Shown: positions 55,434 through 64,000 of the stretch, in pieces
Numbering within the stretch: position 1 is the first letter of the stretch
Layout: every line of letters begins with the position of its first letter
Origin: Nocardia pseudobrasiliensis NBRC 108224
GTDB lineage: Bacteria > Actinomycetota > Actinomycetes > Mycobacteriales > Mycobacteriaceae
DNA: 64,000 nucleotides
Assembly (NCBI RefSeq): GCF_001613105.1
Contig: NZ_BDBS01000005.1
Coordinates: forward strand, 1 to 64,000
Reading direction: 5' to 3'
Notes under the pieces: generated by a model
Told to the model about the DNA's origin: nothing
The model's input: the letters and a program-made list of their open reading frames with translations, nothing else
Database searches by the model: none
Program-made: the position numbers and the translations under genes

Positions 55434-57350
55434 ATGGTGCAGCAGATACGGGCCCGGACGGCCTGGGAGCTGCCGGGACTGGTGACGCTGCTGACCGCGA
55501 CCGCCGTGCTGTATCTGTGGGGTCTGCGCGCGGCCGGATGGGCCAATCCGTATTACGCCGCCGCCGTACAGGCCGGCACCCGGAGCTGGAAGGCGCTGCT
55601 GTTCGCCTCGCTCGATCCCGGCAATGCCATCACCGTCGACAAGCCGCCCGCCGCGATGTGGGTCATGGGTCTGTCGGGCCGGTTGTTCGGTTTCAGCGCC
55701 TGGTCGATGCTCGTCCCGCAGGCGCTGATGGGGGTGGCGGCGGTCGCGCTGCTGTACGGGGCGGTGCGGCGCTGCAGCGGCCCGGCCGCCGGACTGCTGG
55801 CCGGTGCGGCGCTGGCGGTAACTCCGGTGGCGGCGTTGATGTTCCGCTACAACAACCCGGACGCGTTGATGACACTGCTGGTGGTCGCCGCCGCGTACTG
55901 CGTGGTGCGGGCGCTGCAATCGCCGAATCCGCGCTGGCTTTCGGCGGGTACGGGCTGGCTCGCGCTCGCCGGCGTCGCGGTCGGATTCGCCTTCCTGGCC
56001 AAGATGATGCAGGCCTTTCTGGTGCTGCCCGGTTTGGCGCTGGTGGTCCTGGTTGCCGCGCCCGGCGGAATCGGCGCTCGCATAGGCAAATTGCTGACCG
56101 CCGGGGTGGCCGTGCTGATGTCGGCGGGATGGTATCTGGCGCTGGTGGCGCTGTGGCCCGCCGATTCGCGGCCCTATATCGGTGGTTCCACCGACAACAG
56201 CCTGTGGAATCTGGCCGTGGACTACAACGGGCTGGGCCGGGTGCTCGGCAATCAGGGTCGTGGCGGCGGCTATCACGGTGCGACGCAACCGCTTCCGGAC
56301 CCCACGCATCCGCTGGCGTCCGCGCCCCAGCATCCGGCCGGACCGCATTTCGGTGGGATGGCCGGTGGCCACGACGGCGTGCTGCGGCTGTTCCAGGATT
56401 CGCTGGCCACCGAATTCGCCTGGCTGCTACCGGTTGCCGTGCTCGGGCTGATGGCCGGGCTGTGGATCACCCGGCGCGGACCGCGCACCGATCCGGATCG
56501 GGCGGGTCTACTGCTCTGGGGCGGCTGGCTGGCGAGTACGGCCGCGGTGCTCAGCTATATGAGCCGCTCGTTCCACACCTACTACACCGTCGAAATGACC
56601 CCGGCCATCGCCGCGCTCGCGGGTACGGGCGTGGTCCTGCTCTGGCGTCGCCGCGAGCACTGGCAGGCTCGGGCGGTACTGGCCGTCATGTCGGCGGTGA
56701 CCGGCGTGTGGGTATGCGTACTGCTCGGCTACACCCCGGCCTGGCTGCCGTGGTTGCGCTGGAAACTGCTGGTCGCCGGATTCGTCGCGGGCGCACTGCT
56801 GTTGATCGGGGCGCACCGGGCGCGCCGGACCGCCGCGGTGACCGCGGCCGTCGCCGTGCTGATCGGTCTCACCGGACCCGCGGCCTACGCCGCGGAAACC
56901 GTGGCCCTGCCGCACAGCGGCGGCAGCCCGTACAGCGGGCCCGAGCGCGCACACGGCGGCGGGTTCGGAGGGGGCGGTGGGAATCCCACGGCCACACCGC
57001 ATCTCGACGCCCTGCTGACCGGGGCCGGGGCGAGTCGCTGGGCGGCAGCAACGGTCGGCTCCCAGCAGGTCAGCTCCCTCGAATTGCGCACGGGCGCATC
57101 GCTGCTGGCGATCGGCGGATTCAGCGGGCGCGACGATGCGCCGACCCTGGCCCAGTTCCGGCAGTACGTCTCCGACGGCGCGATCCGCTACTTCCTGGTC
57201 CCCGAACACGGCGGCCGGGGCGGCGGGCCCGCGCGGTCGGACGCGACCACCAGCGGCGGGCAGATCACCGCCTGGGTGCGCGCCGACTACACCCCGACCA
57301 TCGTCGACGGGATGCAGGTCTACGACCTGACGGCCCCGCCGCGGGCCTGA
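55434..57350 (+). CDS. GT39 (ArnT/PMT-like) membrane glycosyltransferase
   Basis: 638 residues, about 11-12 membrane helices. Features of the GT39/ArnT class: KPPAAMWVMGLSGRLFGFSA in the first loop, GSTDNSLWNLAVDYNGLGRV in a loop, and SRSFHTYYTVEMTPAIAAL. A long extracytoplasmic C-terminal part (about 480-638, glycine-rich at 500-515). It moves a polyprenyl-linked sugar to a lipid or protein at the cell surface. GGCGGAG supports the start. No partner gene is adjacent. Confidence 0.88.
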   Translation: MVQQIRARTAWELPGLVTLLTATAVLYLWGLRAAGWANPYYAAAVQAGTRSWKALLFASLDPGNAITVDKPPAAMWVMGLSGRLFGFSAWSMLVPQALMGVAAVALLYGAVRRCSGPAAGLLAGAALAVTPVAALMFRYNNPDALMTLLVVAAAYCVVRALQSPNPRWLSAGTGWLALAGVAVGFAFLAKMMQAFLVLPGLALVVLVAAPGGIGARIGKLLTAGVAVLMSAGWYLALVALWPADSRPYIGGSTDNSLWNLAVDYNGLGRVLGNQGRGGGYHGATQPLPDPTHPLASAPQHPAGPHFGGMAGGHDGVLRLFQDSLATEFAWLLPVAVLGLMAGLWITRRGPRTDPDRAGLLLWGGWLASTAAVLSYMSRSFHTYYTVEMTPAIAALAGTGVVLLWRRREHWQARAVLAVMSAVTGVWVCVLLGYTPAWLPWLRWKLLVAGFVAGALLLIGAHRARRTAAVTAAVAVLIGLTGPAAYAAETVALPHSGGSPYSGPERAHGGGFGGGGGNPTATPHLDALLTGAGASRWAAATVGSQQVSSLELRTGASLLAIGGFSGRDDAPTLAQFRQYVSDGAIRYFLVPEHGGRGGGPARSDATTSGGQITAWVRADYTPTIVDGMQVYDLTAPPRA

Positions 57351-57451
57351 GTGCACCGCGCAGGTCGCGCGCGCGTGACGAGGTCATATCGACTTCGGGA
57401 GCATTCGCGTCGCGGCGTGTGCGGACCGATTGCCGGTGGTAAACCAACTGC

Positions 57452-58102
57452 ATGACGGAGGTGGTGGCCGGCGCGCCGACGACGCGGGGACGCTCGGCGG
57501 AGTTCTGGGGATATCTGATGTGGGGCCTGGCGGGCCTCGCGATCCTGGTGCCCGAGTTGGTGGCGGTGTTCGCGGTCGCCGACTGGCCGACCATCTCCGC
57601 GACGATCGGTCATCTCGAGACCAGGCACGACTGGGTCCGGCTGATCGTGGTGTTCGTGATCGTCGTGCTGGCCTACTACGCGGTCCCGCAGCTGGCCAAG
57701 GATCCGCAGACGCCGTGCGTCGTGCACGGACGGCAGGTGACGGCCAACGGGCGGCTCACCGCGAATGTCGCGGAGGTCGGTTATCAGGGCATGGGTGGCT
57801 ATCTGGTTTTCGCGCTGGCGGCCTTCGCCTTCGGGGTGGTCTTCGCCGCCGGCGCGCGGGCGGTCGATTCGGACAGCTATGCGGGCGGCTATGTGCTCTA
57901 CGGGATCATCGCGGTGGTATGGGTGATCCTGCCGAGCGTGCTGGCGATGTTCTTCGCGCGAGAAGTACCGTTCCCCACGCTGTTTCGCACCCTGGCCTAT
58001 CTCGGGCGTCGGGCGCACTGGCTGGCCGCGGTCGTACTGGCGCTGCTGGTGATCCTGCTCATCCACCTGGCCTTCTATCCGTGGCCGCAGCTGGACTACT
58101 GA
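57452..58102 (+). CDS. Hypothetical membrane protein
   Basis: 216 residues, five predicted helices (about 22-42, 63-82, 117-138, 147-168, 188-209) and a conserved-looking loop PQLAKDPQTPCVVHGRQVT. There is no strong Shine-Dalgarno. Function not recognised. Convergent with the double TetR gene by 7 overlapping bases. Confidence 0.65.
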   Translation: MTEVVAGAPTTRGRSAEFWGYLMWGLAGLAILVPELVAVFAVADWPTISATIGHLETRHDWVRLIVVFVIVVLAYYAVPQLAKDPQTPCVVHGRQVTANGRLTANVAEVGYQGMGGYLVFALAAFAFGVVFAAGARAVDSDSYAGGYVLYGIIAVVWVILPSVLAMFFAREVPFPTLFRTLAYLGRRAHWLAAVVLALLVILLIHLAFYPWPQLDY

Positions 58103-59493
58103 TCGGCGCGTCCCGTGCCGAACAGGGTGACCTCCAGTAACTGGATCACCTTGTCCTGCGGGCAGATCGACTCGTCGTCGAAGGCCCGGCCCAGATCGAC
58201 GACCAGGCCGAACGCGGCCTGCACCAGAATGCGGGCCTGAGCCTCGGACAGCTCGGGGCGGACCCGGACCAGCAGCTTGACCCATTCGGCCACGATCAGG
58301 CGCTGGATATTGCGCAGGACGGTCCGCTCCTCGGCCGGGACGTGGCCGAATTCGGCGTAGTAGACGAAGGTCAGCTCGCGTTCGGCGAACGAGCCCGCGA
58401 CATAGAGATCGATCAGTTTGGCCAGCGCCTCGGCCGGGCCGGTCGAGGCGGCCGTCGCGGGGCCGATCGCGCCCGAAACCCGTTCGGCCGCACGGCGAAA
58501 CGCGGCGGCGAGCAGATCGCTCTTGCTGCGGTAGTAGCGGTACACCGCCGAGGCCGCCGACAGATCCGCCGCGGTGGCGATGTCCTCGACGCTGACGTTC
58601 GGATAGCCGCGCTGATGGAACAGCTCGACGGCCTTCTTCAGCAGCAGTTCGTGTTTGAACGACTGCGGGATCTCCACCGCGCGCGGCGGGCGCGAAATGG
58701 TCTCGGCCGCAGGGAGGTCGGCGCGCACCAGCGACCAGGCGGCCGAATTCAGCACGGCGGTCAGCGGTTTCACCGGCACGGTGGCGTGGTGATCGCCGAT
58801 ACTGCTGATCACGCTGAACAGCGCGACCGATCGGACGCCGCGTTCGCGGCGCGACAGCTCCGGCCGCAGTTCGCCGATGAGGTCGCGGACCACCGCGACC
58901 GCGTCGGTGAACTGCTCGTCGAGCGTCGCGCGATCGGTGTCGTCGAGATAGCGCCGCTCCCAGCGCACCAGCGCAACGGTCGGGCGATTGGCGATGGTGT
59001 CGGCGATCATCGTGTCGATGACGTGACCGAGGCGGCGTTCGGGCGACCACTCGCCCGCCTCCTCGGGTAGGGTGACGGCCGCCACCGTCGCGGCGCTCAG
59101 CCGCAACAGCTCCTCGCGGAACAGCGCGTACTTACTGGGATAGTGCCGATACAGGGCCGCCGAGGAGATGCCGAGCTTGGTGGCGATGTCCTCCATGCTC
59201 ACCCCGTGATAGCCGAGCGAGCCGAAGGCGGCCGCCGAGGTCGCGGCGATTTGTGCACGGCGATTCTTCGGGCGGCGGCGGATGACGCGCTCCGGCGGAT
59301 TGGTCGCCGACTGCTCGGCGGGCTGCGCGGTGGCGCGTTGTCCTCGGCTCAAGGTGCTGGCCTGTCTTTCGGTAACGGCACGTCGTGCCGGGTTTCGGCG
59401 GGCGCGCTCGGGTTGTGGAGCGTCGGTGGCCACCCCGATGTCGCTGCGACGCTCCTCGATATTCACGGTCGCTATCGTAGCCAGCGGGGGCAA
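58096..59493 (-). CDS. Double-headed TetR regulator
   Basis: 465 residues with two complete TetR helix-turn-helix domains: about 78-125 (RAQIAATSAAAFGSLGYHGV, SMEDIATKLGISSAALYRHY) and about 285-335 (LLLKKAVELFHQRGYPNVSV, EDIATAADLSAASAVYRYY), each followed by its ligand domain. A single chain could thus bind as an intrinsic dimer. N-terminal 70 residues are basic and disordered. It lies just downstream of the mce operon on the same strand and may control it (inference). Confidence 0.85.
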   Translation of the reverse strand: MPPLATIATVNIEERRSDIGVATDAPQPERARRNPARRAVTERQASTLSRGQRATAQPAEQSATNPPERVIRRRPKNRRAQIAATSAAAFGSLGYHGVSMEDIATKLGISSAALYRHYPSKYALFREELLRLSAATVAAVTLPEEAGEWSPERRLGHVIDTMIADTIANRPTVALVRWERRYLDDTDRATLDEQFTDAVAVVRDLIGELRPELSRRERGVRSVALFSVISSIGDHHATVPVKPLTAVLNSAAWSLVRADLPAAETISRPPRAVEIPQSFKHELLLKKAVELFHQRGYPNVSVEDIATAADLSAASAVYRYYRSKSDLLAAAFRRAAERVSGAIGPATAASTGPAEALAKLIDLYVAGSFAERELTFVYYAEFGHVPAEERTVLRNIQRLIVAEWVKLLVRVRPELSEAQARILVQAAFGLVVDLGRAFDDESICPQDKVIQLLEVTLFGTGRADQ

Positions 59494-59525
59494 CGCCGCT
59501 GTTCAGTGTTACTCGCGGTTTCGGC

Positions 59526-59662
59526 CACGCTCATCCCTTCGGCCGCGGTTCCCCATCTCTTCGGCCGCGGTTTCCTCATCCGTTTGGCCGCGGTTTCCTC
59601 ATCCGTTTGGCCGCGGTTTCCTCATCCGTTTGGCCGCGGTTTCCTCATCCGTTTGGCCGCGG
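59526..59662. repeat. 23-bp tandem repeat at the end of the mas gene
   Basis: Four perfect copies with period 23 (starts of TTTCCTCATC at 59571, 59594, 59617 and 59640), plus two worn copies to the left (from about 59526). Each unit has a CCGCGG site and, on the minus strand, an in-frame PNG-stop. The array covers the last codons of the mas gene (ending 59645) and the gap to the TetR gene. Confidence 0.95.
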
Positions 59663-60232
59663 CGAAGCCAAGGGCGAATCGACCTTGTTCACCAACCACC
59701 GCCCGCCGTCCTTCTCCAACCGCATGACCATCGACAACTGCCCCGGCTGCGGCTTGCCCTGCGTGCCCAGACTCGTGATGGTCTGCCCGATCACCACGAT
59801 CGCCTCGGCCGAGGCCCGATCGCCGTCGCGAATCGCGCACTGCACATCCTCGGCCTTGGACACCACCTCGCCCTTGGCGAGGACATCGCGCAAATCCTTA
59901 CTGGTGGAATCGAATTGCTTGCGCCAATCCCCGGTCGCCCCGTCGAGGACGGCGGCGAAATAGGGATCGAGGTTCTTGGCATCGTAGTCGGCCAGTACCG
60001 GCCCGTATCGACAGGCTGCCTGCCGAGCGTCCTCGTGGGCCGCGAGCAGCTCCCGACCGTCGTCGTTCTGCACGTAGTAGTACGCGCCGACGCCGACGGC
60101 CGCGCCGAGCAGCGCCACGGTCCCGGCCTGCGCGGCGATTGCCTTGCGCCCCAGTGAAATCCGCCAGCGTCCGCGCCGCGCAGGCGCATCGGTTTCGGTC
60201 GTTTCGGTGGTCTCGGAAGGCTGGTCGCTCAT
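59645..60232 (-). CDS. Mce-associated protein (Mas)
   Basis: 195 residues: acidic N-terminus, membrane helix about 33-53, extracytoplasmic domain (ELLAAHEDARQAACRYGPVL, AMVMRLEKDGGRWLVNKVDS-like end). It closes the mce operon, 9 bases after mceF. The C-terminal SPRPNG is encoded in the first unit of the tandem repeat, so its length may vary between strains. Confidence 0.88.
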   Translation of the reverse strand: MSDQPSETTETTETDAPARRGRWRISLGRKAIAAQAGTVALLGAAVGVGAYYYVQNDDGRELLAAHEDARQAACRYGPVLADYDAKNLDPYFAAVLDGATGDWRKQFDSTSKDLRDVLAKGEVVSKAEDVQCAIRDGDRASAEAIVVIGQTITSLGTQGKPQPGQLSMVMRLEKDGGRWLVNKVDSPLASPRPNG

Positions 60233-60241
60233 GATCGTCTC

Positions 60242-61420
60242 CTAATTGCCGGAAGTGGGCCGGGACCGTTCGTCGCCGGTGACGCCCGGCGGCGCGGTGG
60301 CGCCGTTGTCGGGAACCGCGGGCCGTGGGGCATTGGCCGCGCCGCGGATCTGCAGCGCCGGATCGGCGGTCACGCAGTAGTTGTAGAGTCGCACCCGGGT
60401 ATCGGCCACGGCGTCGGTCGGTACCACGGGAATGGTCTGATAGTCGCAGGTCGGACGCGGCCAGATATCCACCATTGTGTGGTAGCTGCCGTCGTGGGCG
60501 GGTACGCCGAGGGCCTGAATGCCCTGGCGCAGTGCGGGAAACAGCGCCTCGATCGCGGGTTGGCGCAGCTTGGCGGCCTTGGTGACGGCCACGAAATTGG
60601 TGACCAGATCGGTGAGGGGGTCCTGATTCTGCGTCAGCACCGATCCGAGCGTCGCCAGCTGATCGGGCCCCTTGTCGAGCAGTGCGCGAATCTCGGCGTC
60701 GGCGGCACTGGCCTGTTGGAACAGCGCGCTGCCCCGTGCGGTCAGTGTGCTCAGATCGGGCTGGGCGTGCGCGGTGGTCCCGGCGATCACCTCGAGATTC
60801 TCGAGCAACTGCCGCGTCTGCGGCAGCAGATCGTTCAGACCCGCCATGGCCCGGCTGATCCCGGAGATCATGTCGCGCAACCGATCCGGTCCGCCCGCCA
60901 GCGCCCGATCGAGTTCGTCGATGATGACATTGAGCCGATCCGGATTCATCCCGCCGATCAGACCGCTCATATCGGTGAGTACATTCTGCACCGGTACGGG
61001 CACGCTGGTGCGGGCCCGCTCCACGATCGCGCCGTCGCCGAGATACGGCCCCGATTCGGCCTCGGGCCGAAAGTCCAGATACTGCTCCCCGGCCGCGGAC
61101 AGCCGCCCGACGTGCACCGATCCACCGACGGGAATCCTTGCGCCGGAGTCGATTTCGGCCAACGCCTCGATTCCGTCACCGGCCACCCGGACATCGCTGA
61201 CCCGCCCGACCCTGGTCCCACGGAAGGTGACGTCGTTCCCGGGCAGCAGTCCGCCGGAGGTCGGCAGTTCGACGGTGACGCGGAAGCTGCGCGCGAACGG
61301 ATCGAAGCGCAACACCTCCCGGCCCAGATAGCCGCAGCCGATGATCAGCACGACCACCAGGCCCACATTCGCCAGGGCGATCCGATGCCGGACCACCCAC
61401 TGCCACAGCGGAGGATTCAT
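60242..61420 (-). CDS. mceF: MceF
   Basis: 392 residues. One N-terminal helix (about 14-33), MCE domain about 45-125 (LPGNDVTFRGTRVGRVSDVR), a helical region, and a Pro-rich tail. MCE subunits form a lipid-transport ring between membranes. Start overlaps the mceE stop by 4 bases. A YNYC-like C-terminal Cys is typical of MceF. Confidence 0.93.
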   Translation of the reverse strand: MNPPLWQWVVRHRIALANVGLVVVLIIGCGYLGREVLRFDPFARSFRVTVELPTSGGLLPGNDVTFRGTRVGRVSDVRVAGDGIEALAEIDSGARIPVGGSVHVGRLSAAGEQYLDFRPEAESGPYLGDGAIVERARTSVPVPVQNVLTDMSGLIGGMNPDRLNVIIDELDRALAGGPDRLRDMISGISRAMAGLNDLLPQTRQLLENLEVIAGTTAHAQPDLSTLTARGSALFQQASAADAEIRALLDKGPDQLATLGSVLTQNQDPLTDLVTNFVAVTKAAKLRQPAIEALFPALRQGIQALGVPAHDGSYHTMVDIWPRPTCDYQTIPVVPTDAVADTRVRLYNYCVTADPALQIRGAANAPRPAVPDNGATAPPGVTGDERSRPTSGN

Positions 61421-62517
61421 CGGGTACCGCCCTGTGGGGGACTGGTGACCCGCCCGAGCACCTTCTCGAGCACCTGGGCCAGACTTCCGGCGAAGGCGGG
61501 CACATCCCCGAGTTCGGGTGGTCTGCTGCCGTGCGGATCGGTCAGCGCCCCGACGCTCAGATACGACACCGTCGCCGCGATCGCCAGGGTCGGGCCGCGC
61601 AGGCTGGCCATCAGGCCGGGATACAGCCGATGCAGTTGATCCAGCGCCTGGGTGAGATTGTCACCCATGTCGGTGAATCCGCCCATGAGCTTCTGAATGC
61701 TGTCGAACAGGCTCAGGAACCGCGGCCCACTGGTATCGGTGAAATCGCCGAGCGCGGACATGGTCGTGGACACCTTGGTGGTGAGATCGACGATGCGCTG
61801 ATTGTTCTCGCTGAGCAGAGCGAGCAACTGCGGGAAGGTGTCGGCGGCCGCGCCGAGTTCCGTTCTGCGCCGGGCCAATTCGCCGGAGAGCGAATCGAGT
61901 CCCTGAAGGGTCGCGTCGATATCGCCGGTGCGCTGGTTCAATGCAGTGATGACATCGGTCATCTCGGTGATCAGATGCGTCAGCTCCGGGGTGTGCCCGA
62001 CGAACATCGAATTCAACTCGGTACTGATCTTGGCGGCCTGATTGATACCGCCGCCGTTGATCAGCAGCGAGATCGACATCATCAACTGTTCCACCGATGC
62101 CGCGGTGCCGGTGTGATCGGTATCGATGACATCGCCGTCGCGCAGGGCTGGACCCGACTCTCGCGCCGACGGCAGCGTGATGGCGACGAACATATCACCC
62201 AGCGGCGTGGCCTGACGCAGTTCCGCGGTGGCGCCGCCCGGCAGCGAAATATCCTGCCGGATGGCCATTTCCACATCGGCGATGAAATTCGTGGTCGAGA
62301 TCCGGGTGACCGCGCCGATATCGGTGCCGCCGATGCGCACATGCGCGTGATCGGGCAGATTGAGCGCATCGCGGAACGCGGCGTGCACGGTGTAACCGGG
62401 CCCGCCGATTCCCGGTTTGGGCATCGGCAGATTCTGCACGGTGACCCCGCAGCCGCAGGCTCCGGCGAGGGCCGCGGTCGTGACGATGGCGGCGATGAGG
62501 CGGGAAGGATTCGTCAT
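61417..62517 (-). CDS. mceE: MceE lipoprotein
   Basis: 366 residues. Lipobox ALAGACG (Cys about 22), then the MCE domain (NLPDHAHVRIGGTDIGAVTR) and coiled region. The lipoprotein is the usual E-position subunit (LprK type). ATG at 62517 overlaps the mceD stop (ATGA). Confidence 0.94.
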   Translation of the reverse strand: MTNPSRLIAAIVTTAALAGACGCGVTVQNLPMPKPGIGGPGYTVHAAFRDALNLPDHAHVRIGGTDIGAVTRISTTNFIADVEMAIRQDISLPGGATAELRQATPLGDMFVAITLPSARESGPALRDGDVIDTDHTGTAASVEQLMMSISLLINGGGINQAAKISTELNSMFVGHTPELTHLITEMTDVITALNQRTGDIDATLQGLDSLSGELARRRTELGAAADTFPQLLALLSENNQRIVDLTTKVSTTMSALGDFTDTSGPRFLSLFDSIQKLMGGFTDMGDNLTQALDQLHRLYPGLMASLRGPTLAIAATVSYLSVGALTDPHGSRPPELGDVPAFAGSLAQVLEKVLGRVTSPPQGGTR

Positions 62518-63617
62518 CGCTGCCCCGTGATTCCGAGAAGTGCGGCGGTGAGCCCGAAATCGGGCCCGAAATCGGCGATCTTGCCGGTCCGGCACCCGTC
62601 CAGGCGCATCGCGATCCGCTCGCAGAACAGCGAGAGCGCCTCGCCGTCCAGCGCCGATTTGTCCAGCAGTCCGTGTAGTCGCAGCGCCTGATGTTCGGTG
62701 CTGGTGGCATTGGCCAGATTCTCGAACAGCAGCGGTCCCACATCGACGATCTCGGTCAGATTGCGGGCGTTGGCGCGCATCTGCGCGGTGATCGCGACGA
62801 AACGGCGCAGCGCCCCGGCCAATTGGTCGCGATTCTCGCCGACCACCGAGGCGGTATTGGTGACGAACGCGTCGAGCTGGGCGAGGACCGCCTGCAGGCC
62901 GGGCGCTTGTCGACCCATCAGATCCATCAATTCGGTCAGCCGCCCGCTGAAATCACGAACCGTCTGATCGTTCTGCGCGATCACCTGGGTGATCTCGTTG
63001 AGTTTCACGATGGTGTTGGAGATCTGGTCCTTGTTCGCGAGCGTGGTCCGGAAGGCCGCCGACAGCGAATCCAGTGTCGCGCGCAGTTTGTCGCCATTGC
63101 CGTCGAGCAGCGGGAACAGCACCCGGCTGGCCATCGGCCCGGTCCGATTATCCCCGGCCAGGCTCGCGCCGAGCTGATCGAAGGTCTGCAGAATGCGGTC
63201 CAGCTCCACCGGAACCCTGGTGCGCGGCAATGGAATATGCGCGCCGTCGGCGAGAGTCGGACCGGATCCGGAATAGGCGGGGGCCAGTTCGATATGCCGA
63301 TTGGTGATCAGCTGCGGATTCACCAGCGCCGCCATGGCATCGGCGGGAATCCGCACATCGCGTGCGAGGGTCATGGTGACCTGGACGTAGCTGCCCTTGG
63401 CCTCGATCGAATCCACCGTGCCCACCGGCACACCGAGCACATCCACCTCGTTGCCCGCGTAGAGCCCGGCCACATTCTCGAAATCGGCGCTGATGTGCAG
63501 CCGATCGCCCAGATACCGATCCGGCAGCGAGCTCATACTGCCGGGGACCAGCGCGCAACCGGAGCCCATACCGGCGACCAGGCACATCATCAGCAGCCGC
63601 ACGATTCTCGTTCTCAT
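62514..63617 (-). CDS. mceD: MceD, also with a lipobox
   Basis: 367 residues from the ATG at 63617, which overlaps the mceC stop. Signal peptide with a good lipobox, AGMGSGC (Cys about 21). MCE domain: FENVAGLYAGNEVDVLGVPV, GTVDSIEAKGSYV. In mycobacteria the D subunit normally has a plain membrane anchor; here it looks like a lipoprotein too. C-terminal CRTGKIADFG region is family-like. Confidence 0.9.
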   Translation of the reverse strand: MRTRIVRLLMMCLVAGMGSGCALVPGSMSSLPDRYLGDRLHISADFENVAGLYAGNEVDVLGVPVGTVDSIEAKGSYVQVTMTLARDVRIPADAMAALVNPQLITNRHIELAPAYSGSGPTLADGAHIPLPRTRVPVELDRILQTFDQLGASLAGDNRTGPMASRVLFPLLDGNGDKLRATLDSLSAAFRTTLANKDQISNTIVKLNEITQVIAQNDQTVRDFSGRLTELMDLMGRQAPGLQAVLAQLDAFVTNTASVVGENRDQLAGALRRFVAITAQMRANARNLTEIVDVGPLLFENLANATSTEHQALRLHGLLDKSALDGEALSLFCERIAMRLDGCRTGKIADFGPDFGLTAALLGITGQR

Positions 63618-64000
63618 CGGCACCCCTGTACGGCCTGTGCGAAACACAGCCAGTTGTCCGGGAATATCCACGGCGCGTACACCTCGCCGTAGGGCCCGTT
63701 GCCGAGCACATTGTCGAATTGGCGCAGAGCCACCGGCATGATCTCGTAGAGCCGGTCCAGATTCTCCTTGTTCTTCTCCAGCCCCTCCGACATCGTGTTG
63801 AGATCACGAATGGTCGGACCGAGCTGATCGCTGTTGTCCAAACCCATGTCCCGCAGCAGTTTCGACAGCGAGGCGACATTGTCCAGCAGCTGTTTCAGCG
63901 ATTGCTGCCGCTGCTGGACGGCCGCGCCGATGGCCTCGCCGCGGGTCAGGAGCAGCAGCACGCTGTTGCGATTGTCGGAGACCAGTTGGGATACCTGATC
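63614..64000 (-). CDS. mceC: MceC, C-terminal part (cut by the window end)
   Basis: 128 residues seen, open at the right edge. Helical end of an Mce C subunit (VSQLVSDNRNSVLLLLTRGEA, LKQLLDNVASLSKLLRDMGL) followed by a globular end with YAPWIFPDNWLCFAQAVQGC. Its stop overlaps mceD by 4 bases. Earlier genes (yrbEA/B, mceA, mceB) should lie right of the window. Confidence 0.9.
   Translation of the reverse strand, partial: DQVSQLVSDNRNSVLLLLTRGEAIGAAVQQRQQSLKQLLDNVASLSKLLRDMGLDNSDQLGPTIRDLNTMSEGLEKNKENLDRLYEIMPVALRQFDNVLGNGPYGEVYAPWIFPDNWLCFAQAVQGCR

Overview
This is a GC-rich actinobacterial chromosome segment. RpoB, RpoC, S12, S7, EF-G and EF-Tu are all of the mycobacterial/nocardial type. 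Two sets of mce genes, a KshB steroid-hydroxylase reductase with KstR-type operators, an MftF-like glycosyltransferase, DUF3558 lipoproteins and a type VII-like WXG pair point to the order Mycobacteriales. The genus Nocardia is my inference and is not proven by any single gene. I saw no rRNA, tRNA, CRISPR array, IS element or prophage.

Layout. 1-8.7 kb: a Mce-associated membrane protein, then rpoB-rpoC with a canonical tandem promoter, an internal hairpin and a perfect 19-bp terminator stem. 8.8-18 kb: accessory metabolism and export: an EamA transporter, a CGNR zinc-finger regulator, a Cmx-type chloramphenicol exporter behind a tiny leaderless upstream ORF, a hotdog thioesterase, an aldo/keto reductase with a divergent MmyB-type regulator, and a marR-ahpD-like-GNAT-pirin operon divergent from a stand-alone GTP cyclohydrolase II across a perfect palindrome. 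18-23.3 kb: a four-gene signalling island (PAS-ANTAR, STAS, a 1289-residue hybrid kinase/SpoIIE phosphatase, STAS). 23.4-36.5 kb: MerR, SixA, FprB, a duplicated-domain lipoprotein, an acyl-ACP thioesterase, a decayed lipoprotein gene, a secreted WXG/lytic transglycosylase pair, a quinone oxidoreductase, an APH-family kinase, an Lrp regulator divergent from hppD, and twin DUF3558 lipoproteins.

36.5-42 kb: the str operon (rpsL-rpsG-fusA-tuf), followed directly by a gene that matches the thiostrepton-resistance 23S rRNA methyltransferase family residue for residue at its key positions. 42-50.5 kb: a secreted lipase, a TetR/SPW pair, a ferredoxin reductase and kshB, the last two each preceded by the same KstR-type box; an 82-bp tandem repeat separates the ferredoxin reductase from a racemase/AlkD pair. 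50.8-55.3 kb: an orphan mftF, a GAF/SARP-like regulator, and a graveyard of a non-ribosomal peptide synthetase locus (adenylation, condensation and MbtH remnants), then an NrtR-type Nudix regulator with its palindrome. 55.4-64 kb: a GT39 mannosyltransferase-like protein, a double-headed TetR regulator and the distal half of an mce operon (mceC-partial, D, E, F, mas) whose last gene ends inside a 23-bp tandem repeat.

Across the window at least ten genes have a TANNNT box 6-8 bases before an ATG/GTG and no Shine-Dalgarno, so leaderless transcription seems common here and was used to pick several starts.
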